In this document: positions 1 to 5,641 of the stretch, one piece after another
Layout of the letters: the number at the start of each line of letters is the position of its first letter
Position numbering within the stretch: position 1 is the stretch's first letter
NCBI GenBank assembly: GCA_009887135.1
Contig: QXYA01000150.1
Location: 1 to 7,485 of the forward strand
DNA length: 7,485 bases
Direction: 5' to 3'
From: Candidatus Poseidoniales archaeon
Lineage (GTDB): Archaea; Thermoplasmatota; Poseidoniia; Poseidoniales; Poseidoniaceae
Position numbers and translations under genes: made by a program
The notes under the pieces: generated by a model
Seen by the model: the letters and a program-made list of their open reading frames with translations, nothing else
What the model was told of the DNA's origin: nothing
Database searches by the model: none

Positions 1-227
1 CATCCACAGGTCCAAGCGGGCCGCCTCAAGCAGGTCCAAGCGGTCCTCCAGAAGCATCCGGCCCAGCAGGTCCTCCAGAGCCTCATGCACAAGAAGCAGC
101 AACGGTTGAACCAACGTTCGAGGCTGCAGACAATGGGTATTTCTTCCGAAAGATGCCTGATGGTAGTTACGATCAGACCGTTTACGTTCAAGCGGAAGAT
201 GGTTCGTATGTTCCGTACGAACAATGA
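1..227 (+). CDS. C-terminal end of a protein with collagen-like Gly-Pro repeats (5' partial)
   Basis: An open frame enters from the left edge (first full codon at base 3) and ends at TGA 225-227. The visible 74 residues start with repeats of the type GPSGPPQA, GPSGPPEA and SGPAGPPEP, then a short acidic linker (about QEAATVEP). A small tail follows with two copies of a DGSY motif (RKMPDGSYDQ and QAEDGSYVPYEQ). The Gly-Pro-Pro stretch is probably a flexible or polyproline/collagen-like linker. The tail looks like a small aromatic, beta-rich repeat module. No catalytic motif or membrane segment is visible, so the function is unknown. Frame choice rests on the clean proline/glycine periodicity and the sensible composition up to the stop. 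An overlapping frame starting at 85 gives an implausible basic peptide. The gene ends 83 bp before the SAP-domain gene on the same strand. Confidence 0.75.
   Translation, partial: STGPSGPPQAGPSGPPEASGPAGPPEPHAQEAATVEPTFEAADNGYFFRKMPDGSYDQTVYVQAEDGSYVPYEQ
6..80 (+). repeat. Tandem 24-27 bp repeat encoding Gly-Pro-rich units
   Basis: Three head-to-tail units lie at 6-29, 30-53 and 54-80. They share the core CAGGTCCAAGCGG in units 1 and 2 and GCAGGTCCTCCAGA-like sequence in units 2 and 3. Each unit encodes one (A/T)GPSGPP(Q/E)-type block. The third has one extra codon and a Ser-to-Ala change. The repeat is in frame, so copy-number change would lengthen or shorten the linker without a frameshift. 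More units may lie left of the window. Confidence 0.7.
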
Positions 228-264
228 ACGCGTAAAAACGGCCTCGTTTCTGATGCGTTCGCCA

Positions 265-297
265 CTATCCTTGATAGGGGATGAGTCCTCGACGAAG
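265..297 (+). other. Two adjacent hairpins resembling part of a hammerhead ribozyme, in the leader of the SAP gene
   Basis: CTATC (265-269) and GATAG (273-277) form a 5-bp stem. GGGATGA (278-284) follows, then GTC/GAC (285-287 with 291-293) closing a CTC loop, and then GAAG (294-297). The order and spacing follow a hammerhead core (stem I, CUGAUGA, stem II, GAAA), but C3 and U4 are both G and no stem III can be drawn. It is therefore listed only as a structured leader element just upstream of the ribosome-binding site at 302-306. Confidence 0.25.
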
Positions 298-310
298 ATA
301 CGGTGAATGA

Positions 311-2461
311 ATGACGGATGAAGCATCCTCGCTAACTGTGGCCAAACTCAAGGCCCTGTGCGTCATCAATGATTTACCAACGTCTGGTAAAAAAGCCGAT
401 TTAGTCGAGCGTTTGCTTGAATCCGGTCTTTCTCGTGATGACGTCGGACTCAAGGCTACAGAACCAGTAGAAGAGATTGAGGAAGAGGTCGTCTTTTCTC
501 TTGAAGATGAAACCACCATCTCTCCAACGCCTCAACCGAAGGCCAAAGCAAAACCAAAGCCTGCGGCTAAGGAAGAAGATGTTCTTGACGCAGAAGTTCT
601 CGATGCTGATCTTGTTTTCGACGAACCAGAGGACGTTGAAGAAGAGCCTGAAGTGTTCACTCCAGTCGCAGTTAAGCGACAAAATGCGACAACGTTGGTC
701 GATATGGTCAAGCAACCCAAAGTGATTGCAGTTGTTCTTGTTGCATTGTTTGTAGGTGCAGCTGGATGGTGGTACATCAACTCTGAACTCGAACCATTCA
801 CAGCGGATCCTCTTCGCTATGGTGATACGATGGAGTACACGATCACAGGCGGAGCAGGTGACCGTCCTGCCATTATGGCCAGTGAAGGATTCCTGGATTT
901 GGTCTTTAGTTTCCTGACGACAGAGGAAGATTACTGTCGAGTCTTTTTGGATTACAACGGCAGAGGCACACTTGCAATCAGTGAAGGTACATCTCAAGAT
1001 ATCCTCGGTGAATCGTCACAAAACCTGCTTGGTGCTGTGCGGACACGAGGTGCCTATGGAAGCAATGACTGGCTTTCTGTTGAAATGACCAACACCTATG
1101 ATTTGGACGATTTGGATGTTGGTCGAAGCACATATTCAATTCTCAATTCGGGGTCATGTCCAGATGCTTCAAGCAGCCCATCTTCGCCTGGTGAAGCGGT
1201 TCTTACGACCCGTCGCTACGTTGAATTGCGTGAACAAGTGACGATGTCAACAGGCTTCGAGTTCTCCGCAACCGTGGACAACAAACCGTACGAAGGGTCG
1301 GCTACGACCTTCGATGTCGGTGGTTTGTTAGGTTCACTGGATGTCTTTCTTCCAGGTGTTTCAATGATGCTTCAACCGATTGAATTGCAAGATTTGTTTG
1401 CCAACGATGTCATCGAAGAAGGGGCGTCAGGAGAGCGTCTTGGATGGCGCTGGAGAGTCGTTGGTGCTGATACACTCGGTGATGACAAAGCATGGAAGAT
1501 TTCAGCGACACACGTCGATATCGAAAGCCTCTGTCTTGGTTCTGCAACCATGGAGATCTGGGCTGAAGAGAACAATCCATGGGCGACACAACAAACCGTA
1601 GATGTCATCATTTCCAATGATGGTTCTCTCCAAGATTCATGTTCACCGCTGTCAGAAGCGTTTGGGGACTATGTTCTACCAGAAGGGGAACTCGAACTGC
1701 ATCATGCCTTCAAATCAACCAAATTGACACGTGGTTCAAAGGTACTCGATCTTGGGAAGGATTACAGTATTCGCCCACGAGCAAACTTGCTTGCAATCGA
1801 TGAAACGTTGCAAGAAGATTGGGCTGCAGAAGAAGGCATTCATCCTCCTGATAAATCAGAATCGAGAACAGATACCCTCGAAAAGGCCATGCAATGTTTC
1901 GATTACATTGGTGGTCAAGCATCGGGTGCAAATGCAGCTCTGGATAACAGTGGTTACATTTGGAGAGCCATTGATGATCGAAGTGGAACGGCTACGAAGT
2001 GGAACGTCTCTTGGGTTGCTGCAGACGATACTGCAGGATGGGTCTTGTTCGAATTAAGTGGTGAACCAACCTCGGAAACCTGTACCTATCTCGACAAAGG
2101 ATCCTTTGATGAAGTCGTTTCCTATAATCGAGAAGCCATACCTGCAGTTGCGAACATTTCAACCGTAGAAGCACGATTGAGCGATACGGCTCGTTATCCT
2201 GCTTTGACAGGTGCTGATGGTATCTATGAGACCAATGGAAACCTCTACGCACAAACACGTCTGGGTATTCTTGTTGCCGTTCCTGGGAATGGAGCGAACG
2301 ATCTTCTCGGTCAACTGACCGATACATCAGTTGGCGCTACAACCCTTGATTTATCTCGAACATGGACAGAAGGGGTGTGGGAACACACCTTCGCTGTAGC
2401 CGTGGATGCAACCGATGGACGCGTTGTTGGTTGGACCAAACTCTCTGCAGTGGAGGGTTAG
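311..2461 (+). CDS. SAP-domain membrane protein with large extracytoplasmic domain
   Basis: This 716-residue protein has a clear layout. Residues 7-40 match a SAP domain, the helix-turn-helix-like motif that binds nucleic acid in many proteins (LTVAKLKALC, then LPTSGKKADLVERLL). Residues 50-118 are a very acidic, disordered linker with an Ala-Lys-Pro patch near 75-87. Residues 138-156 form one hydrophobic helix, preceded by lysines (VKQPK), which suggests the N-terminus is inside and the C-terminus outside. Residues 160-716 are a beta-rich outer domain with six cysteines (209, 283, 408, 444, 529, 591), an even number compatible with disulfides. Trp-rich segments near 376-400, 549-580 and 684-710 resemble each other weakly and may be repeats. 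The start at 311 has GGTGA at 302-306 as ribosome-binding site. The next gene follows one base after the stop, so the two are probably co-transcribed. I infer a link between chromosome (or RNA) and cell envelope; the outer domain's family is not recognised. Confidence 0.85.
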   Translation: MTDEASSLTVAKLKALCVINDLPTSGKKADLVERLLESGLSRDDVGLKATEPVEEIEEEVVFSLEDETTISPTPQPKAKAKPKPAAKEEDVLDAEVLDADLVFDEPEDVEEEPEVFTPVAVKRQNATTLVDMVKQPKVIAVVLVALFVGAAGWWYINSELEPFTADPLRYGDTMEYTITGGAGDRPAIMASEGFLDLVFSFLTTEEDYCRVFLDYNGRGTLAISEGTSQDILGESSQNLLGAVRTRGAYGSNDWLSVEMTNTYDLDDLDVGRSTYSILNSGSCPDASSSPSSPGEAVLTTRRYVELREQVTMSTGFEFSATVDNKPYEGSATTFDVGGLLGSLDVFLPGVSMMLQPIELQDLFANDVIEEGASGERLGWRWRVVGADTLGDDKAWKISATHVDIESLCLGSATMEIWAEENNPWATQQTVDVIISNDGSLQDSCSPLSEAFGDYVLPEGELELHHAFKSTKLTRGSKVLDLGKDYSIRPRANLLAIDETLQEDWAAEEGIHPPDKSESRTDTLEKAMQCFDYIGGQASGANAALDNSGYIWRAIDDRSGTATKWNVSWVAADDTAGWVLFELSGEPTSETCTYLDKGSFDEVVSYNREAIPAVANISTVEARLSDTARYPALTGADGIYETNGNLYAQTRLGILVAVPGNGANDLLGQLTDTSVGATTLDLSRTWTEGVWEHTFAVAVDATDGRVVGWTKLSAVEG

Positions 2462-2462
2462 T
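2452..2462 (+). promoter_or_regulatory. Shine-Dalgarno site overlapping the upstream stop codon
   Basis: GGAGGGTTAG at 2452-2461 contains a strong GGAGG motif within the last codons of the SAP gene. The SAP stop TAG (2459-2461) lies between this motif and the ATG at 2463. The arrangement fixes the start of the following small gene and suggests translational coupling. Confidence 0.7.
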
Positions 2463-2867
2463 ATGACCGATGAAGAGATTCCTCGCGGTCTTGATCATTT
2501 GATGGAGCAGAACGCTACGGAATTGCCGTTCCTTGCTTCTTATGGGGCTGAAATGGATGGTGCTTCCATCGATGTTGAAGCACTCTTCTCTGGAGTCGAA
2601 GCATTCCTTTCTTCAAGACGAGTTGAATTCGAAGTCAATGAAGATAGCATAGTCTATCATGCAACACGCATAACCAAACATGAAGAAGGTTTACTCATTA
2701 TGATTGAACTTGAACATCTTCCGCTTGTTCATAGTGATCTTGATCGTGTTGGGTTCATCGAAGGGCGTCTCAATGAGGACCGTTCAGGCCTCTCAGTTAT
2801 TCTCCAAATGTGGGGCAGTGAACATCGTCGCTTCCTTGAGCGACTCGTTGAATTTACAACCGCTTAA
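2463..2867 (+). CDS. Small soluble protein of unknown function, coupled to the SAP-domain gene
   Basis: This 134-residue protein has no signal peptide, membrane helix or cysteine and is strongly acidic. I do not recognise a family. The pattern suggests an alpha/beta fold: helices near 5-18 and 37-50, strands near 53-70, a hydrophobic strand near 77-84 (LLIMIELE), strands near 96-117 and a closing helix near 119-131 (HRRFLERLVEF). The ATG at 2463 is chosen because GGAGG sits 6 bp upstream. A longer reading from 2406 would run back into the SAP gene. The first four residues (MTDE) are the same as those of the SAP protein, probably by chance. Tight coupling to the membrane SAP gene suggests a cytoplasmic partner or a role in the same process, which is inference. 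The gene ends tail-to-tail with the secreted-protein gene, sharing TTAA at 2864-2867. Confidence 0.75.
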   Translation: MTDEEIPRGLDHLMEQNATELPFLASYGAEMDGASIDVEALFSGVEAFLSSRRVEFEVNEDSIVYHATRITKHEEGLLIMIELEHLPLVHSDLDRVGFIEGRLNEDRSGLSVILQMWGSEHRRFLERLVEFTTA

Positions 2868-3433
2868 TCACGTCGTGCAACAGCGATAGCAAGACCGACT
2901 GCTGTCAGAGCAGGGATAAGTGTGAATCCAGGCAAGAAGCCTTCATCTTCTTCGTCCTCTGCACAACTCTCTCCATCAGCATCAACGCCGTAGTAAACGC
3001 CATCAGCTTGGTAGCAACTTGACCAAATTGTATACCATGCGCCTTGAGGGAAGTATTCGGTTGTATCATCTTCGTACATTGCCTTGACTCGCCAGTTGAC
3101 ATATGAATGGTCTTGGGGCGGCGTAAGTGAGGTTGTATGGGTCAAGTCTTCAATGGTCACTTGTTGGACAACAGGTGGGTCACAAACGCCTGAATTGAGA
3201 CAGATTTGAGTGGTGATCTCGAAGGTCGTGTTGTTATCACTCGCAGCTTGGTCCATGACCACAGTCAACGACCATGTGTTCCCAGAGACTGAAGGTGATG
3301 TTGCTGTAAAAGATGAGAACGGTGTTTCATCTGTATCTGGACCATTGTCTTGTCCAGCATCCTTGGCAAGTGCACTAGAGGTGCTACAGACTGCTAAGAG
3401 GGTGACAATCATGAGTGTCCAAACGGTTCGCAT
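2864..3433 (-). CDS. Small secreted surface protein with PGF-CTERM-type C-terminal sorting signal
   Basis: The start at 3433 gives 189 residues beginning MRTVWTLMIVTLLAVCSTSS, a typical signal peptide with a likely signal-peptidase cut after ALA (residue 23). The cysteine at 15 is not in a good lipobox (LAVC). The mature part (24-160) is Thr/Ser-rich and beta-like. It has four cysteines (78, 84, 140, 157) and overlapping N-glycosylation sequons at N67 and N68. The end has an acidic run (AEDEEDEG), then P168-G169-F170, a hydrophobic stretch (171-185) and a basic finish (ARRD). That is the layout of PGF-CTERM signals, which archaeosortase A cuts and which are then lipid-anchored. The protein is therefore probably surface-anchored; its role is unknown. 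A longer frame reaching 3667 overlaps the upstream PUA gene and would hide the signal peptide. The gene lies 40 bp after the PUA gene, with AGGA about 9 bp before its ATG. Confidence 0.8.
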   Translation of the reverse strand: MRTVWTLMIVTLLAVCSTSSALAKDAGQDNGPDTDETPFSSFTATSPSVSGNTWSLTVVMDQAASDNNTTFEITTQICLNSGVCDPPVVQQVTIEDLTHTTSLTPPQDHSYVNWRVKAMYEDDTTEYFPQGAWYTIWSSCYQADGVYYGVDADGESCAEDEEDEGFLPGFTLIPALTAVGLAIAVARRD

Positions 3434-3473
3434 GGTGTATCCTAAGCACCGCTTGTCTTTTTCACTTTCCTTC

Positions 3474-3983
3474 TCAAGGTTCCATATCCCAAAGTTCGTC
3501 ACCGACCCAATGAAGGGTCTTGATTCCCTTTCCCTTGGCCGATTGGACCATGTCAACACCAGACATGGTTGCCCATCCGAGTGCCAATGGTCGTCCGTGT
3601 TCCTTGTCTCGAATCCAGACCAAATCGCCAACTTCGATGGATTCATCTGCAGCATGAACACCTGCAACCATACAATCTGCTCCGTTCATCAAGAACGGAA
3701 TTGCCCCATGATCGACTGCAACCCAGCGCTTTGCACCAGGGTGCTCAAGGAATCCACGAAGCGTAAGAAATGCCCAACGTTGACCCTCTTCATCGCTTAT
3801 TTCAATGGTCTTAGCGATCTTATCGACAAAGACAAGTTGCCATGAACCATAGGTAGCCATCTCAAGAAAACCACCGTCCACGTTGAGATCAATATCCAAC
3901 GCCTCTTCCAAGTCCTTGAGAAGCGGAGCGATGTTCTTCCGTCGAACAGGTCGTCGCTTTTTGATTTGGAATTCTTTGCCCAT
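3474..3983 (-). CDS. PUA-domain RNA-binding protein, archaeal MCT-1/Tma20-like family
   Basis: With the start at 3983 the protein has 169 residues, close to the usual length of archaeal single-PUA proteins related to MCT-1/Tma20 and the N-terminal part of eIF2D. Residues 1-80 form the family's N-terminal domain: a basic start (KKRRPVRRKNI), a helix with LLKDLEEALDIDL, and strands ending in TLRGFLEHP. Residues 86-162 form the PUA domain. Its signature segments are VAVDHGAIPFLMNGADCMVAGV, VGDLVWIRDKEHGRPLALG and the family's closing GIKTLHWVGDELW. The eukaryotic relatives bind the 40S subunit and act in initiation, re-initiation and recycling; a similar role here is inference. An in-frame ATG at 4088 would add 35 atypical residues and overlap the divergent FAH gene by 39 bp, so I prefer 3983, preceded by GGCAGG. 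The secreted-protein gene follows on the same strand. Confidence 0.85.
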   Translation of the reverse strand: MGKEFQIKKRRPVRRKNIAPLLKDLEEALDIDLNVDGGFLEMATYGSWQLVFVDKIAKTIEISDEEGQRWAFLTLRGFLEHPGAKRWVAVDHGAIPFLMNGADCMVAGVHAADESIEVGDLVWIRDKEHGRPLALGWATMSGVDMVQSAKGKGIKTLHWVGDELWDMEP

Positions 3984-4049
3984 GAACCTGCCAGAAGCCT
4001 GACCCGTTTCACCCTTCGCCTTCAAGAACCGCCAACAGGTGGCATTTTC

Positions 4050-4658
4050 ATGGCCGTCTGGTGCACCATACGAACCTTCCAAGCCCACGCTAAGGAATTA
4101 GGAAACGAAGCTCCAAGTGAACCCATCTTCTTCGTCAAACCAGATGGATGTCGAACCGAATCCAGTGAACTTCACGTCTCTGCGCATCCAGGCGAAGTTC
4201 ACATTGAAACCGAATGCGTCGTTCGTTTGAATCAACATGGCGATATTGAAGCGATTGCAGTTGGTCTTGATCTCACAGACAGAGCAGCACAATCCGTTCT
4301 TAGCGCCGAGGGATTACCATGGTCGAAAGGCAAGACATTTCGACAAGCAGCAGTTCTTGGCTCGTTCTATCCATGGCGATTGGGTGCAGAAGCACTCAGT
4401 GATGTAAAGACGGCTCCAAAAATTGAACTTGATGTCAATGGCGAGCGATGGCAAGAAGCCTCTCTAAGTGAGATGAGTATTACACCAGCTCAACAACTGG
4501 AATCGCTGATTCAATGGGCTCCTGTATCTACAGGTGATTTGTTGTTCACAGGAACGCCTCAAGGTGTGGCGCAATTGCAGCCCGGTGATGTGATTGAAGC
4601 ACGTCTTTTTGCTGCTGATGGTGAACTTCTTTCCTCATACTCTGGCCGTTGTCGCTAA
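4050..4658 (+). CDS. Fumarylacetoacetate hydrolase (FAH) family protein, compact FAHD1-like form
   Basis: This 202-residue protein consists of a single FAH C-terminal catalytic domain. Members hydrolyse or decarboxylate beta-diketo or 2-oxo acids with a bound divalent metal (acylpyruvase, oxaloacetate decarboxylase, HpcE-type hydratase/isomerase). Visible motifs are: the N-terminal RTFQAHAKELGNE with catalytic-type H13 and E16; the metal-site pattern H51-I-E53-T-E55; D74 in GLDLTDRAAQ; the lysine segment W91-S-K-G-K95; and the very typical TGTPQGV (167-173) followed by LQPGD. Some usual positions differ: GxDVTARD reads GLDLTDRA, and the Asp/Pro of the KGFDTFxPxGP loop is not kept. Substrate specificity cannot be read from this. 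The start at 4050 is chosen because AGGTGG (4037-4042) sits 7 bp upstream and because family alignment begins there. It is divergent from the PUA gene and 53 bp before the rpS8e start. Confidence 0.85.
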   Translation: MAVWCTIRTFQAHAKELGNEAPSEPIFFVKPDGCRTESSELHVSAHPGEVHIETECVVRLNQHGDIEAIAVGLDLTDRAAQSVLSAEGLPWSKGKTFRQAAVLGSFYPWRLGAEALSDVKTAPKIELDVNGERWQEASLSEMSITPAQQLESLIQWAPVSTGDLLFTGTPQGVAQLQPGDVIEARLFAADGELLSSYSGRCR

Positions 4659-4667
4659 GGGTTTCCT

Positions 4668-4707
4668 TGATATACGCCAGTCAAGTCGGTGGCTTGCAAG
4701 GAGTGAG
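4668..4707 (+). promoter_or_regulatory. Probable promoter and Shine-Dalgarno site for rpS8e-srp19
   Basis: TGATATAC at 4668-4675 is a TATA-like box. Archaeal initiation about 25 bp further on would give a short leader containing AAGGAGTGAG (4698-4707), a strong ribosome-binding site 5 bp before the ATG at 4712. The box lies just 9 bp after the FAH stop, so this pair can be transcribed on its own or by readthrough from FAH. The transcription start is inferred. Confidence 0.5.
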
Positions 4708-4711
4708 TATC

Positions 4712-5092
4712 ATGGCACAGTGGCACGGAATTTCCAAGAAAAAACCAAGCGGTGGACGACGTGTTCGAGCACGAGGAAAGCGCTCGACTGAAATCTCTAC
4801 TGAGAAGCAATTCGCTCTTGTTGGCGAAGCACGACGTAAGGTCTACCGCAAAGCCGGTGGCAACACAATGGTCCGTGTCATGGCTGCAAACACTGTTTCA
4901 GTCAACAATCCAAAAACAGGTAAGACTGTTAATGCAACAATCAACAACGTGATTCAAAACGAATCCGATCCGAACTACGTTCGTCGAAACATCTTGGTTA
5001 AGGGTGCAATCATTGAAACCAGTGAAGGCAACGTCAGAATCACTTCTCGACCTGGCAAAGATGGCGTCATCAACGGCGTTCTTCTTGAGTGA
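4712..5092 (+). CDS. rps8e: 30S ribosomal protein S8e
   Basis: The product has 126 residues, the normal size of the short archaeal S8e, a small-subunit protein shared by archaea and eukaryotes and absent from bacteria. The sequence follows the family from end to end. It opens with MAQWHGISKKKPSGGRRVRA, a basic rRNA-binding tail. ARRKVYRKAGGNTMVRVMAA follows, then NPKTGKT (residues 69-75). It continues with DPNYVRRNILVKGAIIET and ends with RITSRPGKDGVINGVLLE. Nothing is missing. The start at 4712 is set by the strong AAGGAGTGAG site and by the conserved MAQWHG opening; an in-frame ATG at 4649 would add 21 unrelated residues and overlap the FAH gene. It is 57 bp upstream of srp19, probably in one transcript. 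Confidence 0.97.
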   Translation: MAQWHGISKKKPSGGRRVRARGKRSTEISTEKQFALVGEARRKVYRKAGGNTMVRVMAANTVSVNNPKTGKTVNATINNVIQNESDPNYVRRNILVKGAIIETSEGNVRITSRPGKDGVINGVLLE

Positions 5093-5149
5093 AGCCCCAC
5101 ATCGTTGGGTTCTTACCTTCCAACCTCACCCTTTCAATGAGGCGAGACA

Positions 5150-5602
5150 ATGGAACACAATCCTGACCGAGTTTCTGTTTGGCCTGGTTACTTCAATGCA
5201 AAGACGTCGAGACGTAGTGGTCGACGTGTTCCAAAAGACGCTTCAGTCCTCAAGCCCGATCTCGAAGGACTCTATCTTGCTGCCCGCAAAGTAGGCCTCA
5301 AGAAGATCAAGCGAGAAGAAGGAACCTCTCATCCTCGACGACCTTACGGAAAAGAAGGCCGACTCTGGGTCAGCAGTGCTGGTGCGAAGCAATCCATCGG
5401 AGCAAACAGCAAGGAAGAGGTCATGCAACTCATTGGTGGTGTCTGGAGACAGATGCAAAAAGACCGCCGAGCATCCGAACAAGAACAGCAAGCTGCAGGT
5501 CCTAAAGCAGGAGACCGAAGAGCACGTTCACAACGAAAGTCAGGCAATAAAGGCAACAAATCCCAAAGTGGTGGCTTTCGAAAGCGTGGATTCAAAAAAT
5601 AA
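5150..5602 (+). CDS. srp19: Signal recognition particle 19 kDa protein (SRP19)
   Basis: This 150-residue protein is the archaeal SRP subunit that binds helices 6 and 8 of 7S RNA and helps SRP54 join the particle, which targets nascent membrane and secreted proteins. Conserved segments are VSVWPGYFNAKTSRRSGRRVPK (residues 8-29), the helix LEGLYLAARKVGL (38-50) and the region HPRRPYGKEGRLWV (61-74). The core ends near residue 100. The last 45-50 residues are an added basic, Gly/Gln/Lys/Arg-rich tail (KAGDRRARSQRK to GGFRKRGFKK) that looks disordered and RNA-binding. Archaeal SRP19 proteins are often near 90-110 residues, so the tail is notable. The start at 5150 has GAGG (5139-5142) 7 bp upstream. 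Confidence 0.95.
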   Translation: MEHNPDRVSVWPGYFNAKTSRRSGRRVPKDASVLKPDLEGLYLAARKVGLKKIKREEGTSHPRRPYGKEGRLWVSSAGAKQSIGANSKEEVMQLIGGVWRQMQKDRRASEQEQQAAGPKAGDRRARSQRKSGNKGNKSQSGGFRKRGFKK

Positions 5603-5622
5603 GCAATACTGTTAAGACCGAC

Positions 5623-5640
5623 CAGAGACATATATCTCTG
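5623..5640 (+). promoter_or_regulatory. Inverted repeat with TATA-like core at the start of the helical-protein gene
   Basis: CAGAGA (5623-5628) and TCTCTG (5635-5640) are perfect inverted repeats around CATATA, ending one base before the ATG at 5642. The site could be an operator, a small RNA hairpin near the start codon, or a TATA box (CATATATC) with a symmetric flank. If it is a TATA box, transcription would start near 5657-5660 and the first usable ATG would be 5684. No clear ribosome-binding site precedes 5642. The function is not settled by sequence. Confidence 0.4.
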
Positions 5641-5641
5641 T

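Noticed and set aside
236..249. Small hairpin AAACG-GCCT-CGTTT after the first gene, as a terminator
   Set aside because: The stem is only 5 bp and A/T-rich, and no T-run follows, so termination is not supported.
85..306. Plus-strand frame of 73 codons starting inside the Gly-Pro repeat
   Set aside because: The frame that enters from the left edge and ends at 227 gives ordered repeats and a sensible tail; this one gives a random basic peptide.
401..997. Long minus-strand frame of 198 codons inside the SAP-domain gene
   Set aside because: It is antisense to a well-supported gene. Its product is Cys/Arg/Phe-rich with no domain, and it has no ribosome-binding site or promoter.
1992..2327. Minus-strand frame of 111 codons within the SAP-domain gene
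   Set aside because: It mirrors the codon pattern of the real gene, has improbable basic composition, and shows no signals of its own.
3387..3392. Lipoprotein reading of the secreted protein (Cys at residue 15)
   Set aside because: LAVC has valine before the cysteine, which is poor for a lipobox, and a good signal-peptidase I site (ALA) follows.
3210..3845. Plus-strand frame of 211 codons across the PUA and secreted-protein genes
   Set aside because: It spans two genes with clear families or signal features on the other strand, and its product shows no domain.
5093..5149. Possible hairpin CCCA/TGGG between rpS8e and srp19
   Set aside because: It is a 4-bp stem and could easily be chance; nothing else suggests a regulatory element in this gap.
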